Shown here piece by piece: positions 50,849 through 59,936 of a stretch of DNA of 64,000 nt (positions within the stretch are counted from its first letter, which is position 1; each line of letters begins with the position of its first letter). The stretch is from Heterodera schachtii (lineage: Eukaryota > Nematoda > Chromadorea > Rhabditida > Heteroderidae), in the NCBI GenBank assembly GCA_023374025.1, contig SIJG01000038.1, positions 1,035,104 to 1,099,103 of the forward strand, written 5' to 3'. A program made the position numbers and the translations under genes. The notes beneath the pieces are model-generated. The model was not told the origin of the DNA, did not search any database, and saw only the letters and a list, made by a program, of their open reading frames with translations.

Positions 50849-52247
50849 TTAATGCATTTGCCAACTTTGTCCGAGCTGTGCCGGCGGAACACCTGAAGCA
50901 CCGGACAATTCCTTCTGCTGTTGAACAACGGTCAAATTCGATGAGGACGGACCACCAGATGATCCCTGGTGTTCATGAACGAACCGTGCAAGGAAAGCAT
51001 AGAAAGTTTTTTTGTTGAGCCACTGACTCTGCTGACCAATAAACGAACAGACAAACGACCACTGACTCTGACTGAGCCACTGACTCTGACCAATCAACGA
51101 ACAGACAAACGCCCACTGACTCTGACCAAGCAACGAACAGACAAACGTGTCCAAAACTTAATTGTGATTAAGGATAATTTAGCACATAATAAATGTCCAT
51201 TTATGTAGCACTTACAATTTCCGAATGAATCGGCCTTTTCTTCTGAGGCGCAATGTTCAGCGATCAATTGGGCCATCGCTTCTTTGAACACCGAAGGGGA
51301 CAGAAGCGCACCACTTTCGAGCCCGTCCGAACGCGTCGCTGATACACTTTTGCCCAAACTTTTTGCGAGAGCTGTGCATTAGAAAAAAACATTGAATCAA
51401 ATAATAATTTTTGGATTTAGTATCAAAATCCTAGCAAAGTTACGCACTGTCAATGTGGAATCGTAGAGCATCGTTGGTGCAACAGGTATCCACGAAGGCA
51501 AACAATTTTTTCTCAGCACTGCGTAACTTTCCATCGTGCACCGTATGGAGACCAACATCAGCGTACTGTGAAGGATCATCCGAAATCTTTTCCAGAGGCT
51601 TCCCTGCTTTGAAATTCTCCAACATCTTGGCAACATCAGGAGCCACTAAATAATTAATTCGACAATTATTTTCTCGCCTGACAATGAGGCCCTCTTTCTT
51701 CGTACAGAGAGACTGAGTTGCATCAATTTGGGCATTTAATGAGACAATGAAATAATTCAGAACTTAAATGTTAAAAATGCAAAAATAAAACCCAATTATG
51801 CACCACTCACACAAGCCCAAATGTTCTTTCAATTGAGGAGACAGTAGGGGAAACTGTGCGCAGAAGGAATCTTTGAATGTTTGGACGGTGCACGGATAAG
51901 CAACGGACTGAAGCCCATCGACTCCATGGAGTATCAGGAATTTTCGAAGCGCTAAGGCATTTGTTTAAATGATTAAATTTGACCGCGCACGACGGTGCAC
52001 TCAACTTCCCCGCCCTCAGATGAAATTTAAATTTCAAATGTTTGCAAATTTTAAAAAATTTCTCGGAGGGGAGGGAGACGAGCTACTCCCTGCACGACGT
52101 TCCCGCCAGAGGGAAACTATCCCCGAGGGCACATTTTTCAAATGCAAAATCCTCGGCTGCCGTGGCGCGTAAACACTAAAAGGACTCACTTTCGAAGTGA
52201 AGTCTCATCGAATTTTCGTCACAGTTTGATTTCACAAAAGCAAACAT
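50849..52247 (-). CDS. Spliced 286-residue protein, family not recognised
   Basis: Five exons join in phase on the - strand: 52190-52247, 51811-51951, 51448-51645, 51216-51371 and 50849-51156. Donors are GTGAGT, GTGAGT, GTGCGT and GTAAGT; acceptors end TTAG, TTAG, ACAG and TAAG. The start is MFAFVKSNCDENSMRLHFE, after an ACCACA context; an upstream in-frame exon is possible because the frame stays open to an acceptor-like TTTTAGCAG. The middle is a helical, soluble-looking region (APDVAKMLENFKAGKPLEKI, SDDPSQYADVGLHTVHDGK, AEKKLFAFVDTCCTNDALRF). The C-terminal exon contains a minisatellite that stays in frame and encodes repeats of FVCSLIGQSQW, followed by a Gln/Ser-rich tail ending SWQMH. 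No domain, signal peptide or membrane segment is recognised. The weakest junction is the last acceptor. Confidence 0.6.
51020..51150. repeat. Minisatellite inside a coding exon
   Basis: About three imperfect copies of a unit of roughly 36 bases (CCACTGACTCTGACCAATCA-ACGAACAGACAAACG on the + strand). Copies differ by whole insertions of CCACTGACTCTG, which keep the - strand frame open. On the - strand they encode repeated FVCS(L/F)(L/I)GQSQW. The array lies at the start of the last exon of the 286-residue protein. Confidence 0.7.
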
Positions 52248-53324
52248 TGTGGTTTTCCCGGAGTCCAGAGTCCTCTGCTAAAATCAAAGAAAATAAAACA
52301 CTTTTAAAGGGATGAATTCAACTTTTTTGGCAATTATAAAAGCATTTTGTTTTTTTAAAACAAAAATGTCAAAGGCCGCCGAGACACGAACGATGGCCCA
52401 ACGGACATCAAAACGGAGAGCAGCGACCAATTCATTGACCAATTCGGTCGGAATTAAAATTTTACCTTTTTTGGCACACTCAGTCATTTATTGGGGGAAT
52501 TCTTGCAAAAAAAGAAAGAAAGATTTTTTCGTCCAGGGAAAAAAGGATTTTTTTATTATATTTAAAACTAATAAAGAAAAGGGAATGTACACATGGGTCG
52601 ATAGAAACTGAACGCGGAGATGGACGGCGTTGAGGTCAATGGCGGAGAACGCCCCGCCCTCCTATGGCGGAGGAAAGAAAACACAGTCAATTCACCACCC
52701 AAAACCCAAAAATGTTGGATTCCAAGCTTCAAAAAATACCTAAATAATTTGGTAAAATTTGATTAAAATTTTCAGGAATTTCAATTCGATCATTTTTTGA
52801 GTATTTTTTCTTGAGAAACTTTTAGATGGATAAAGATGGTAAAAACAGGGTGAGGATTTAAAAGGGTAATTAGTCGGATGCAACTCGCCCCCGACAAAAA
52901 TTTCAAAGTAAAATTGGGGAACGGACAAGAAAACTGCACCTCATTGTTCTTGTTCGGAGAAGGGGGAGGCGTTCTTCGCCAAGTAAAAGCCCCGGGACCG
53001 ACCGACCACCTCAGCCCTAAAAATCAAACTTCTTCACATTGTGCTCTCCGCTTTGATGGACGGCAAGCCATGAAAATTTGCCGAATGCGAAATTAGGGGG
53101 TTAAAAAGTGCCGATGTGCGGTCCAAAGGTCGATAGGCAAGAAAACATAACTTACCGAATAGTCCTTACTCATTGTAAAAAAGGAATGCACAGCGCGAGT
53201 GATGCAAATCTGAATAAAATTCACAATTGTTAATTAGGTATTGTTATAGTGGCAAAATCTCTCTTAAATTGTTGGGGGGTGGAGAAAATCTTATAAAAAA
53301 AGTTGCCCTAAGTTGGGCCCAGGC
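52248..53324. other. Unresolved stretch between genes
   Basis: A - strand frame at 52284-52487 (TECAKKGKILIPTELVNELV and following) has plausible composition and could be an upstream exon of the 286-residue protein, but I found no splice junction that keeps both frames open. GC-richer + strand patches at 52600-52690 and 52878-53096 have open frames of 50 to 72 codons with no recognised motif. The composition is intermediate, so more coding sequence may be present. Confidence 0.35.
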
Positions 53325-54068
53325 ATACGTGGGCGAGGGGGGGGTCAAGGGGGGGGGGTCAATTTCGTAAATCGTACTGGGGTCCGAGGCAATTTCGTAA
53401 AATTTTCGGCTAAAATCAAAAAAGCACTGGTAAAGATGGGAAAATTTTACGAAATTGAAAAAAAAATCTAAATTTTGTGCCAAAAACCCAAAATTTTTAC
53501 GCTTTTGAATTGCATTTCGTTAAAAATTTCCACGAAATTCTATTTCATCTTTTCCTATTTCGTAAATTTTTTACGAAATTGAATTTCGTTTTGCTATTTC
53601 GTTAATTTTTTTACGAAAAGTTCGTTAATTTTTTTACGAAATTGAATTTCGTTTTGCTATTTCGTTAATTTTTAACGGAATTTTACACTTTTTAGTGAAA
53701 ATTTGTTAATAAAAATTTTTAAAGATTGTCTAAAAATCGCAAAAAAACGGTCGGTTTTTACACAAAAACTGTTAACAAATTGCACTGAAATTAAAAATTT
53801 TTTCCGACGGCGCCTATCGGCACCGTCGGACCCTCCCCCCATTACCCAAAAGTTTTTTTGAAAAAACGCCGCAAAAATGTGATTAAAAAAGGGAAAAAGA
53901 AAAAGGAAAAAAATTGGACTAAAAAGCAACAAAAAAAAAAAAGGTCGTCAGAAAAAATTTTTGAGCGTTTTTTTCAATTTCGTAAAAATTTTGGCCTCTG
54001 AGGGGGGGGTGGGGGGTATTTCGTATTTCGTAAAGGCAAATTTCTGACCCCCCCCCTTGTCCATGTAT
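53325..54068. mobile_element. Mutator-like non-autonomous element, 10-bp TSD
   Basis: A 744-bp element with imperfect inverted ends (left ATACGTGGGCGAGGGGGGGG, right complement ATACATGGACAAGGGGGGGG) and a perfect 10-bp direct repeat GGGCCCAGGC on both sides (53315-53324 and 54069-54078). Nine- to eleven-base duplications are typical of Mutator-like elements. Inside the arms lie runs of ATTTCGTAAA / TTTACGAAAT, so much of the element can fold back. The interior also contains one copy of the GC palindromic module (53803-53830). There is no transposase frame. Confidence 0.75.
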
Positions 54069-54288
54069 GGGCCCAGGCTTGAATTTCCATGGTTTTCCGT
54101 AGTCTGACACTTTAATCAGAAAACCAAGCCCAGGCTTTTTCAAAGTTCGAATAATTTTTAAATAAACGCGGAGAAAGAAAAGAGAAAAGAACAAACAATT
54201 CTTTAGCGGAAGAAAAGAAATTTGTTTGAAATGTGTGCCCTTTTTTGTGTCCTCCGCCGCGTGCATACAGTAGGAGAAAAATGGAAGA

Positions 54289-54425
54289 ACCCTCTGCCTT
54301 TGCCTCTCTTCCCCTTTCCCTCTCTCACTGCCTCCCCCTTTGCTCTTTCTCTCTCTCACTGCCTTTTCCTTCACTCTCTCTCGCACTATTTCTCCCCTCA
54401 CTTTCTCTCTCTCTCTCTCTCTCTG
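54289..54425. repeat. CT-rich microsatellite
   Basis: Interrupted (CTCTCT)n and CTCTCTCACTGCCTCC-type repeats on the + strand, ending in a pure (CT) run at 54400-54424. It produces long Ser/Leu/Pro frames on the + strand and Arg/Glu frames on the - strand (REREREKVRGE), which are artefacts. It lies just downstream of the POLE-like fragment. Confidence 0.9.
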
Positions 54426-54505
54426 TACAACCAAAATATAACAATACATAAAACAAAAACATTAATTGAAATGATGTGCCAAATTCTCAAAGTTTCCAAT
54501 AATTA

Positions 54506-55720
54506 TTATTTTTTCCACTCTCTGCTGCACACCTTCAGTATTTGTTTGTATTTGTAGCGATTTGTGGGCTCATCAGTGTACGTGTATAAAGAAGGATTCT
54601 CGCGAATGGTCAACTGTTGCTGAACTTCTTCCGTGTCGTGCAACCGTTTGAACACACTCCGACAAAATTCTGCAAATGTACACATTCATTTTAAGAAAGA
54701 AAAAGGATAAACTTGGCCCATGACTACAGTATGCCCCTCAAATGCCATCCAAATACCCCCACCCTCTCGAATGGCGGCACTGTCAAGCGACTGAGGGACT
54801 TATTTATGGGGGCAATTAGTGCGTTAATTCAGACTGACCAATTTGGCCTCGCCAGTTCAGCGGGCGTTTGCAGTTCGCTTCCGGCGCATTGTGAATGAAC
54901 GACATGCACACCTCCTCGAGGAGGTTGGTCAGAATGATGTTCGGAAACATTGCGCCGACGTTCAACAAGTGGTAAATGCGTGAGAGTTCGGTGCGCAACG
55001 GTCGCTCAATGAGTGCCTGCAGCAGGGCGGCCTCAATTTGGACAGAAACGGCGTCAAAGTCGGCCATTCCGGCGCCAATGCCCGCAATTTTGTCCTCATT
55101 TCGCAATTCGTCGTGACCCATGGTGGGCCGCACAACGTACTAACAAAAAAAAGTCACTCACAAGAGTTGAAAAAATAAAATTAAAGTGTGCACAAATCAT
55201 ACTGATTAGGTCAAATAAATGAATCTAGAATTTTTTTCACCACAATTTGGGCCAATGCCCCCAAGTTCAGCTTGAATCGGCATTTGAAGTCCGCTCGGAA
55301 CACACCCGACTCCACCGCCTCAACATTCGGAAATTTGAGGGGAGTTGTCGTCTCAATGTCAATGGCATAAAACTGAAAAAAAAATCGAATTTTTTATTTT
55401 TTTGACAATTTTCGGGACTACGGGCTCAGATGGATCCACCAAAGCCTCGACGTGACAGATTGACGGCAATTTGGTGGACGGATTATGGCCCAAAGTGGTG
55501 TGATATTGGCCGAAAAAGAATTGTTGGTCAATGCACACGCACATGTCGAAGGGCAAGTCGTACTCACTGAAAAGATGGGGAGGGGTTCGGGAAGGTGGTA
55601 AAAATTTTGTTCCCACCCATAATTCCTTAATTTTTTGGCGGGAGGTAGGGTAATGAAGCGCACCTCCAAGTATAACCCGCTTATTAGGATGACAACAGAC
55701 AAATAGCTAACAATGAGTCC
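54506..55720 (-). pseudogene. DNA polymerase epsilon catalytic-subunit fragment
   Basis: Five pieces join in phase on the - strand: 55617-55720, 55422-55566, 55241-55372, 54839-55139 and 54506-54669 (ends at TAA). In remembered POLE order they match: the YIRLSF-HTV region (YLEVRFITL), EYD(V/L)P, exonuclease motif I (FAIDIETT type; here YAIDIETTTPLKFPN), VEALESGVFR (here VEAVESGVFR), polymerase motif A (LDVGAMYPNIILTN; here LLNVGAMFPNIILTN), ANC-K/R-WRG, a KRLHDTEEVQQQLT segment and YEFKGLHK (here YKYKQILK). The sequence passes from motif I straight to VEAVESGVF inside one exon, so roughly 180 residues with exonuclease motifs II and III are absent, and the motif A Asp reads Asn. Everything after the motif A exons is missing. 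With the metal-binding Asp, most of the exonuclease and the rest of the palm gone, it cannot be an active polymerase. Expression of a shortened protein is possible because no frameshift is seen. Identity is solid; pseudogene status is inferred. Confidence 0.75.
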
Positions 55721-55954
55721 CTAATTGGAAGCTAAAAAAACGTCGTTTTATGACGCCGCGCCCCCAACATAATCCATCCAATCAGTGAGCATTGCCACTC
55801 CCCGCCACACTTGACAACACTGTGCGAGGGTACTCAACGTTTACCCTACCTTCAAAAATGGTTTAAAACAGAAATTCCATTTTTTAATGAACAACATTAA
55901 AAGTTGAATTTTCTTTTTTTCGAGTCGTCAGGGTTAGACATTCGTAGAAAAAGT
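55721..55954. other. Spacer with possible upstream POLE-like sequence
   Basis: GC-rich at 55742-55850, A+T-rich after that. No exon that continues the POLE-like frame could be identified. The 8-bp target duplication of the next element (GAAAAAGT) occupies 55947-55954. Confidence 0.4.
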
Positions 55955-56162
55955 GGTAATACTGGAGAATCTGGGCTCCACTCAAAAAATTTTGTTTTTC
56001 TGAAAAAGACCAACCGGGGGGTTTTCGGGGCTTCTGATCACAAATATGATATCAGATTTGCAAAAATCATTGATCCAGTTCATTGATTTTGAAAATCATA
56101 GATTTTTGAAATTTTGTCAATATGGTTAAATGTTGCACCCTTTTTCGGATGAAGCAACTATA

Positions 56163-56739
56163 CACACCGAGTCAAAAAACGAGACATGTGTCAATAAAGA
56201 GAGAGTGCCAGAGAAAAACATTATCTTTTTTTCTCTAATTTTTTGTCTCCTCTTGGCGTACTATCTAATGTTTTTGTTATTAGGAAAAACAACATTCACT
56301 TCGTGACGTTTAACTTTTTTCCTGCACGCTAAATCCTCACCAAATTTTACATATCGATAGAGAAAAAAATTCTGCATCGATTAATGCAAAAATTACTTTT
56401 GTTTATGCGCTAGATCAAAAGATATAAGAAAATCAAATTTTCGAAGCCTCATATCTTTTCTATAACTGGTCAAATTGCTTAGCATTTCCTTAGAAAAAGC
56501 TTCTCCTCATCAAAAGCTTTCGAATGATACCAAAAGCATCCAATTTGGTTGGCAAAAACATTCAAAAATAATTCCCAAAGATCGGCATTTTTTAATTTTT
56601 TTGACAAAAATAAATAAAAATATTCATGTTGCACAACGGACTCGAACCTCCTACATTGTCTCTTTACTATCTTACAAAAACCACTTCGCCACACATGCAA
56701 ATCTTTTTTGAACTGGGAGCCCAAAATTGACTCGGTGTG
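56163..56739. mobile_element. TA-TSD element with a tRNA-like end, nested
   Basis: A 577-bp unit flanked by TA (56161-56162 and 56740-56741) with short inverted ends CACACCGAGTCAA. The right end reads GGGAGCCCAAAATTGACTCGG, nearly the same as the termini of the gene-carrying unit at 61976-63280. A tRNA-like sequence (56630-56702, - strand) lies next to the right end. There is no transposase frame; the 112-codon - strand frame overlapping it is not conserved-looking. TA duplications fit Tc1/mariner-type elements. It sits inside the 8-bp-TSD element, so it is the younger of the two. Confidence 0.75.
56630..56702 (-). repeat. tRNA-like sequence, family B
   Basis: On the - strand the A box TGGCGAAGTGG (56681-56691) and B box GGTTCGAGTCC (56638-56648) are intact. 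The sequence from the A box outward (GTGTGGCGAAGTGGT and the neighbouring AAAAAAGATTTG) is shared with 48190-48262. The middle of the tRNA is diverged. It lies about 40 bases from the end of the TA-type element. Confidence 0.6.
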
Positions 56740-57010
56740 TATATATAAGCAGCACTTTTTACTAGCCAATGAGATGATCATAGAACAATCACAAAAACAT
56801 AAACAGCCAATAATCAATAATTAAAAAGATTTGACCATATTGAAAAATTTCAAAAATCTATGACTTTCAAAATAAATGATTGAATCAATGATTTTTGCAA
56901 ATCGAATATCATATTTGTGATCATAAGCCCCGAAAACCCCAGGGTTAATCTTTTTCTAAAAGAAATTTAAAAAAAATTTTTGGGTGGAGCCCAGATTCTC
57001 CAGTATTACC

Positions 57011-57482
57011 GAAAAAGTTGTCAGAAACGAATTATACGACCCAAAACCCATGTTATAAAAAGGGGTGAGGTACCATGTACACACTATTACCGGAGGGAGG
57101 GGTTGAGTAATAAAAAAGTTCTATCCACGAGAGCCATGTGAGAAAAAACAACTCTCTACCGTATGCCAACAAAATGCTGCAATGCGCCGTCGTCAACAAA
57201 ATACGCCGTCGGTCGCTACTTCCACCCGATAATTACCCTTTAAAGGCACAAAAATAAATTTAAAAAAACAACTAAATAACATAATAAAGAGGAAAAAACT
57301 GCCAAAACAATTAAAAAGATGAACAGCCGTATCGAACCATAAGATTTCCGAACAAAAAACCCGTCGGATCGCCATTCAGAATTTTTGTTGTTTCTGAGAC
57401 GAACTTTACCTATACAAATTGGAAAATATTGCCTTTTTCAAATTTTGTACATTCCGAATTAACTCTGATCACAATAATCGCA
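57011..57482. other. Spacer, nothing recognised
   Basis: Mixed composition without a supported gene. A 60-codon - strand frame at 57193-57375 is hydrophobic but lacks a recognisable family and has no good start context. Confidence 0.5.
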
Positions 57483-57707
57483 TCAATTTTTATCAGAACA
57501 GGTCGTCCTCCTCCGGCGCCGCAATTCGCTCTTCGCCGCCGTCCGGTCGACCAATCCGTCCATCACTTCGTCCTCCGCCTCGTCGTCGTCGGCGCCGACT
57601 GCTGTTAAATGCTCATGCAACAGCACATATTCAGGAGAGCTGCCCGAACTGCAACACATCCTTCTCCCTCAGCTCGTAATAACGCTGCGTCTCAATTCGG
57701 TCTTCAT
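57483..57707 (-). pseudogene. FHA-domain end of a SNIP1-like protein, frameshifted
   Basis: After an acceptor TTCGGACAG the frame reads EDRIETQRYYELREKDVLQFG, and after a shift at about 57640-57647 it continues SSPEYVLLHEHLTAV, then an acidic stretch (GADDDEAEDEVMDGLVD) to TGA at 57483. SNIP1-type proteins end their FHA domain with KRIEPQRYYELKEKD, VLKFG.SSREYVLLHE and an acidic tail, so the match covers the last two strands and the tail. The one-base shift at GGGCAG splits it. The upstream part of the FHA domain is absent: the next sequence upstream is the ERGIC2-like gene. This is a single orphan exon, a fragment or the product of rearrangement or misassembly. Confidence 0.6.
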
Positions 57708-57758
57708 CTGTCCGAATGAATGTGGAAAAATCAACAATTTTTTATATACGCCAAAAAG

Positions 57759-59518
57759 CTACTTTTTGCCGAAAAAAATTATGTGGTTTTCCCCTTCGGC
57801 CTCTTTTTTCTGAAAGATTTAATTGGCTAATTTTTATTTTATTTTCCCATATTTTACAATATATGTGACGGCGTATTGGTAAGTGGTCAAATATTTGCTG
57901 CGTCCAAACGAAGGCAAAAAGCCACCTTTGTAAATCCGAGTAGGAACAACCTTCACGAAATACTTGAACGTCGTCCCCGCTAAATTGATGAAAAGATTGA
58001 ATGAAATTGCATTATTTTAAATTTGTGCTACGTTTTGTCGCGAATTGTTCGTTGCCGGCCAACGGAGTGACGAGTCCCCAAATGTGTGGCCCGAAATGAA
58101 AGCGTTCAATGCGATGGGAAATATTGCCATCTTGAAATGAAATGAGGCGAAAATAGAAGTTAATATAATCAATTTTAAATATTACGCTGATTTGGCCCAA
58201 TGTGCTGGATTATGTTGCCAATGGGAAATGCCTTTCCGACGGTTATCGAAAGTCGGTCGCCGTTTCCTTTCAGAACCGGAACTTGGCCATGCACTCGACA
58301 GGCACTTCCCTCGTCAATTTCCTCACTCTCAGCTGCTGAACAAAGGGCATCATAATTTTGTAACAAAACAGTGACATGTCCATTTTGAAAGGGGTGGAGT
58401 CATACTTTTGTGCTTTATTGCTGAAAACTCGAATTTCTAAACATTTTTGGTCATAAATTTTTTGAAATATACTTTGGTAGTCTAACAAGAACTCTTAGAG
58501 CTACCGAATGATACCAAGAATGTTTAAGTTGGCTCGTTCTATAAAAAGTTATGGCGATTTAAAGTTGCTAAATTATTTTATTGTCATTCTGCGGTGCCGC
58601 CGGAAAAAGAATTTGAAATTTTTGCTCGATACGCCTTCCCGTTGACTCACCACGTCCTGAGGCGATAATCTGGAAGATGCCGAATCCATTGCCGATCATC
58701 ATGATGACGTGCTCTTCCGCCGTGCCCTCCCCTCGTCCCTTGGCCTTTGCCTCGGCCCGCTTAATTTCCATTTCGATTCGCTCATTCCGCTCCTTCTCTT
58801 CCTCCACTTCTTGAAGGCCCTCCTCAATTTCGTCGTCCACAAATTTTATCTGAAAAGAACCAAATTCCCTGTGATATTCAGATTCTTTTCCGAGACAACT
58901 TCGTTCAAAGCCTTCAGGGAAGTGCCCGGCTTAAAGTGCTCCCGGTGGACTCGCTGCAACGCCGTCCACAACTCTTCTTCGTCAGGACTCATCTCATATC
59001 TAAATATTTTTGGTACAGGGAAATTTTGCGCAGAAAGCACCGAGTTGGGCTCTTCTTTAAGCGATTTGAACCCTCGCCGTCCAACGAATCAACGCCCATT
59101 GGCATAATGGCCAAATTGTTGCAGGGGGCGGCGATGATCATGTCAATGTCCAACATCGGATTACTAAATGCAAAACACTTTTTATAGTTTTGCAAAATCC
59201 TATGGACTTGCTTACTCTTGAAAATCGGTGTCAACAGCAAAGCGATACTCAACTTCAGAATTGGTCATGTAATTGTAAAGTTCGCCAATGAGAAGAACGG
59301 CGACCAAAAGGAAGCAAAGCACAAACACTTAAATTGAAGAAGGACTGACAATGAATTGTAAAAGACCAAAACTAACAAATTCCATTCACTGCTTTCGGCT
59401 CCTCTTTGACATCGTCAGAAACCTTCAGAAAGGCATCGAATTCCTGCACAACCTCCCCGACTCCCCCGCGTTTTCTTTGCCGAATCGCTTGTCCATTAGA
59501 CAATAACAATTCCGCCAT
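57759..59518 (-). CDS. ERGIC2/Erv41-like cargo receptor, C-terminus missing
   Basis: Nine exons join in phase on the - strand: 59377-59518, 59216-59327, 59041-59163, 58897-58999, 58651-58849, 58186-58335, 58032-58130, 57858-57979 and 57759-57809 (TAG). The protein (about 366 residues) starts MAELLLSNG, has the QEFDAFLKV segment typical of the family (residues about 25-35), then a membrane span LFVLCFLLVAVLLIGEL (about 48-64) and the lumenal part. It contains ACRVHGQVPVLKGNGDRLSI, TVGKAFP, NISHRIERFHFG and PLAGNE, matching the human ERGIC2 segments ACRIHGHLYV, TVGKAIP, NFSHRIDHLSFG and PLDGTE, and then YFVKVVPT. These proteins cycle between ER and Golgi in COPII/COPI vesicles. The family's later GV.GIF.KYD region and second membrane span are absent: after AVTYI the frame gives 16 unrelated residues and stops. 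Exon 4's donor is uncertain. Intron 5 (58336-58650) is long (315 bases) and repeat-containing. Identity is firm; whether the product is functional is doubtful. Confidence 0.8.
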
Positions 59519-59811
59519 AGTAAATAACCTCCTACAAATGACAACAAAGGAGCTTAGAAGGACCGAGTCTTGGAAACTTTAAAATGCTTATTTTACCAAT
59601 AGGGCTTAAAATCATAAGCAATCAATCTCTAATCAGCTTTTTAACTATTTTTTTTGCGGCGCACTTTGGCAAATTTGTTAAATTTCAAAATTAAATTTTT
59701 GAAAATTGTTTGGCATTTTTCAAATTTTTTCTTTTAAAAATTTTGACGCGATAACATTTTTTGGCGAATATTTAAAAAAAAATTTTTCCACTATTTTGTT
59801 TTTTTCTTAAC
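59519..59811. other. Upstream region of the ERGIC2-like gene
   Basis: A+T-rich with no frame. It contains TTTTTTTGCGGCGCACTTTGGC (59649-59670), reminiscent of the flank of the GC palindromic module. The promoter of the ERGIC2-like gene should lie here, but no specific element is recognised. Confidence 0.45.
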
Positions 59812-59936
59812 TAGAGCTGAGCGGGACCGGGGCGGGAAATCCCGGTTTTTTTCAGGTCCCGGTCCCGATCCCGGTTTTTGGAAAAACAGAAATCCCGGTC
59901 CCGGTTTTGCTAGTCTCGGTCCCGGCGGGACTAAAT
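59812..59936. repeat. GC-rich CCCGGT repeat, element end
   Basis: A 125-bp block of alternating CCCGGT / ACCGGG / TCCCGG motifs (TAGAGCTGAGCGGGACCGGG at the left). It resembles the subterminal repeat arrays of the hAT-like elements in this window, with inverted motifs inside, but only one end is seen. It directly abuts the 5' boundary of the LINE, so the LINE may have inserted into or truncated this element. Confidence 0.5.

Larger units (their letters stand above)
55955..57010. mobile_element. Non-autonomous DNA element with 8-bp TSD (family uncertain)
   Basis: A 1056-bp element with inverted repeats of about 200 bp starting GGTAATACTGGAGAATCTGG, and a perfect 8-bp duplication GAAAAAGT (55947-55954 and 57011-57018). 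The arms match through TTTTCGGGGCTT.TGATCACA and AAAATCATTGAT.CA to about 56130, and from about 56830. The GG...CC ends with an 8-bp duplication differ from the CAGGG hAT ends elsewhere in the window and would also suit a Merlin-like family; this is left open. A second element (56163-56739) is inserted between the arms, so without it the unit is a simple foldback of about 480 bp. There is no transposase. Confidence 0.85.

Noticed and set aside
51094..51208. Overlapping + strand and alternative - strand frames over the GTTTGTCTGTTCG repeat
   Set aside because: Shadows of the minisatellite; only the - strand frame that continues into LNKKTFYAFLARF fits the exon phases.
52878..53096. 72-codon + strand frame with mixed composition
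   Set aside because: No splice sites, start context or motif, and it lies opposite to the main gene strand.
53919..54557. Arg/Glu-rich and Ser/Leu-rich frames of 72 to 176 codons
   Set aside because: They translate the CT/GA microsatellite at 54289-54425.
56479..56817. 112-codon - strand frame
   Set aside because: It crosses the border of the nested TA-type element and the tRNA-like unit, so it cannot be a conserved gene.
57193..57375. Hydrophobic 60-codon - strand frame considered as the missing ERGIC2 membrane segment
   Set aside because: It does not carry the GIF.KYD or PFW motifs of the family and no splice phase connects it.
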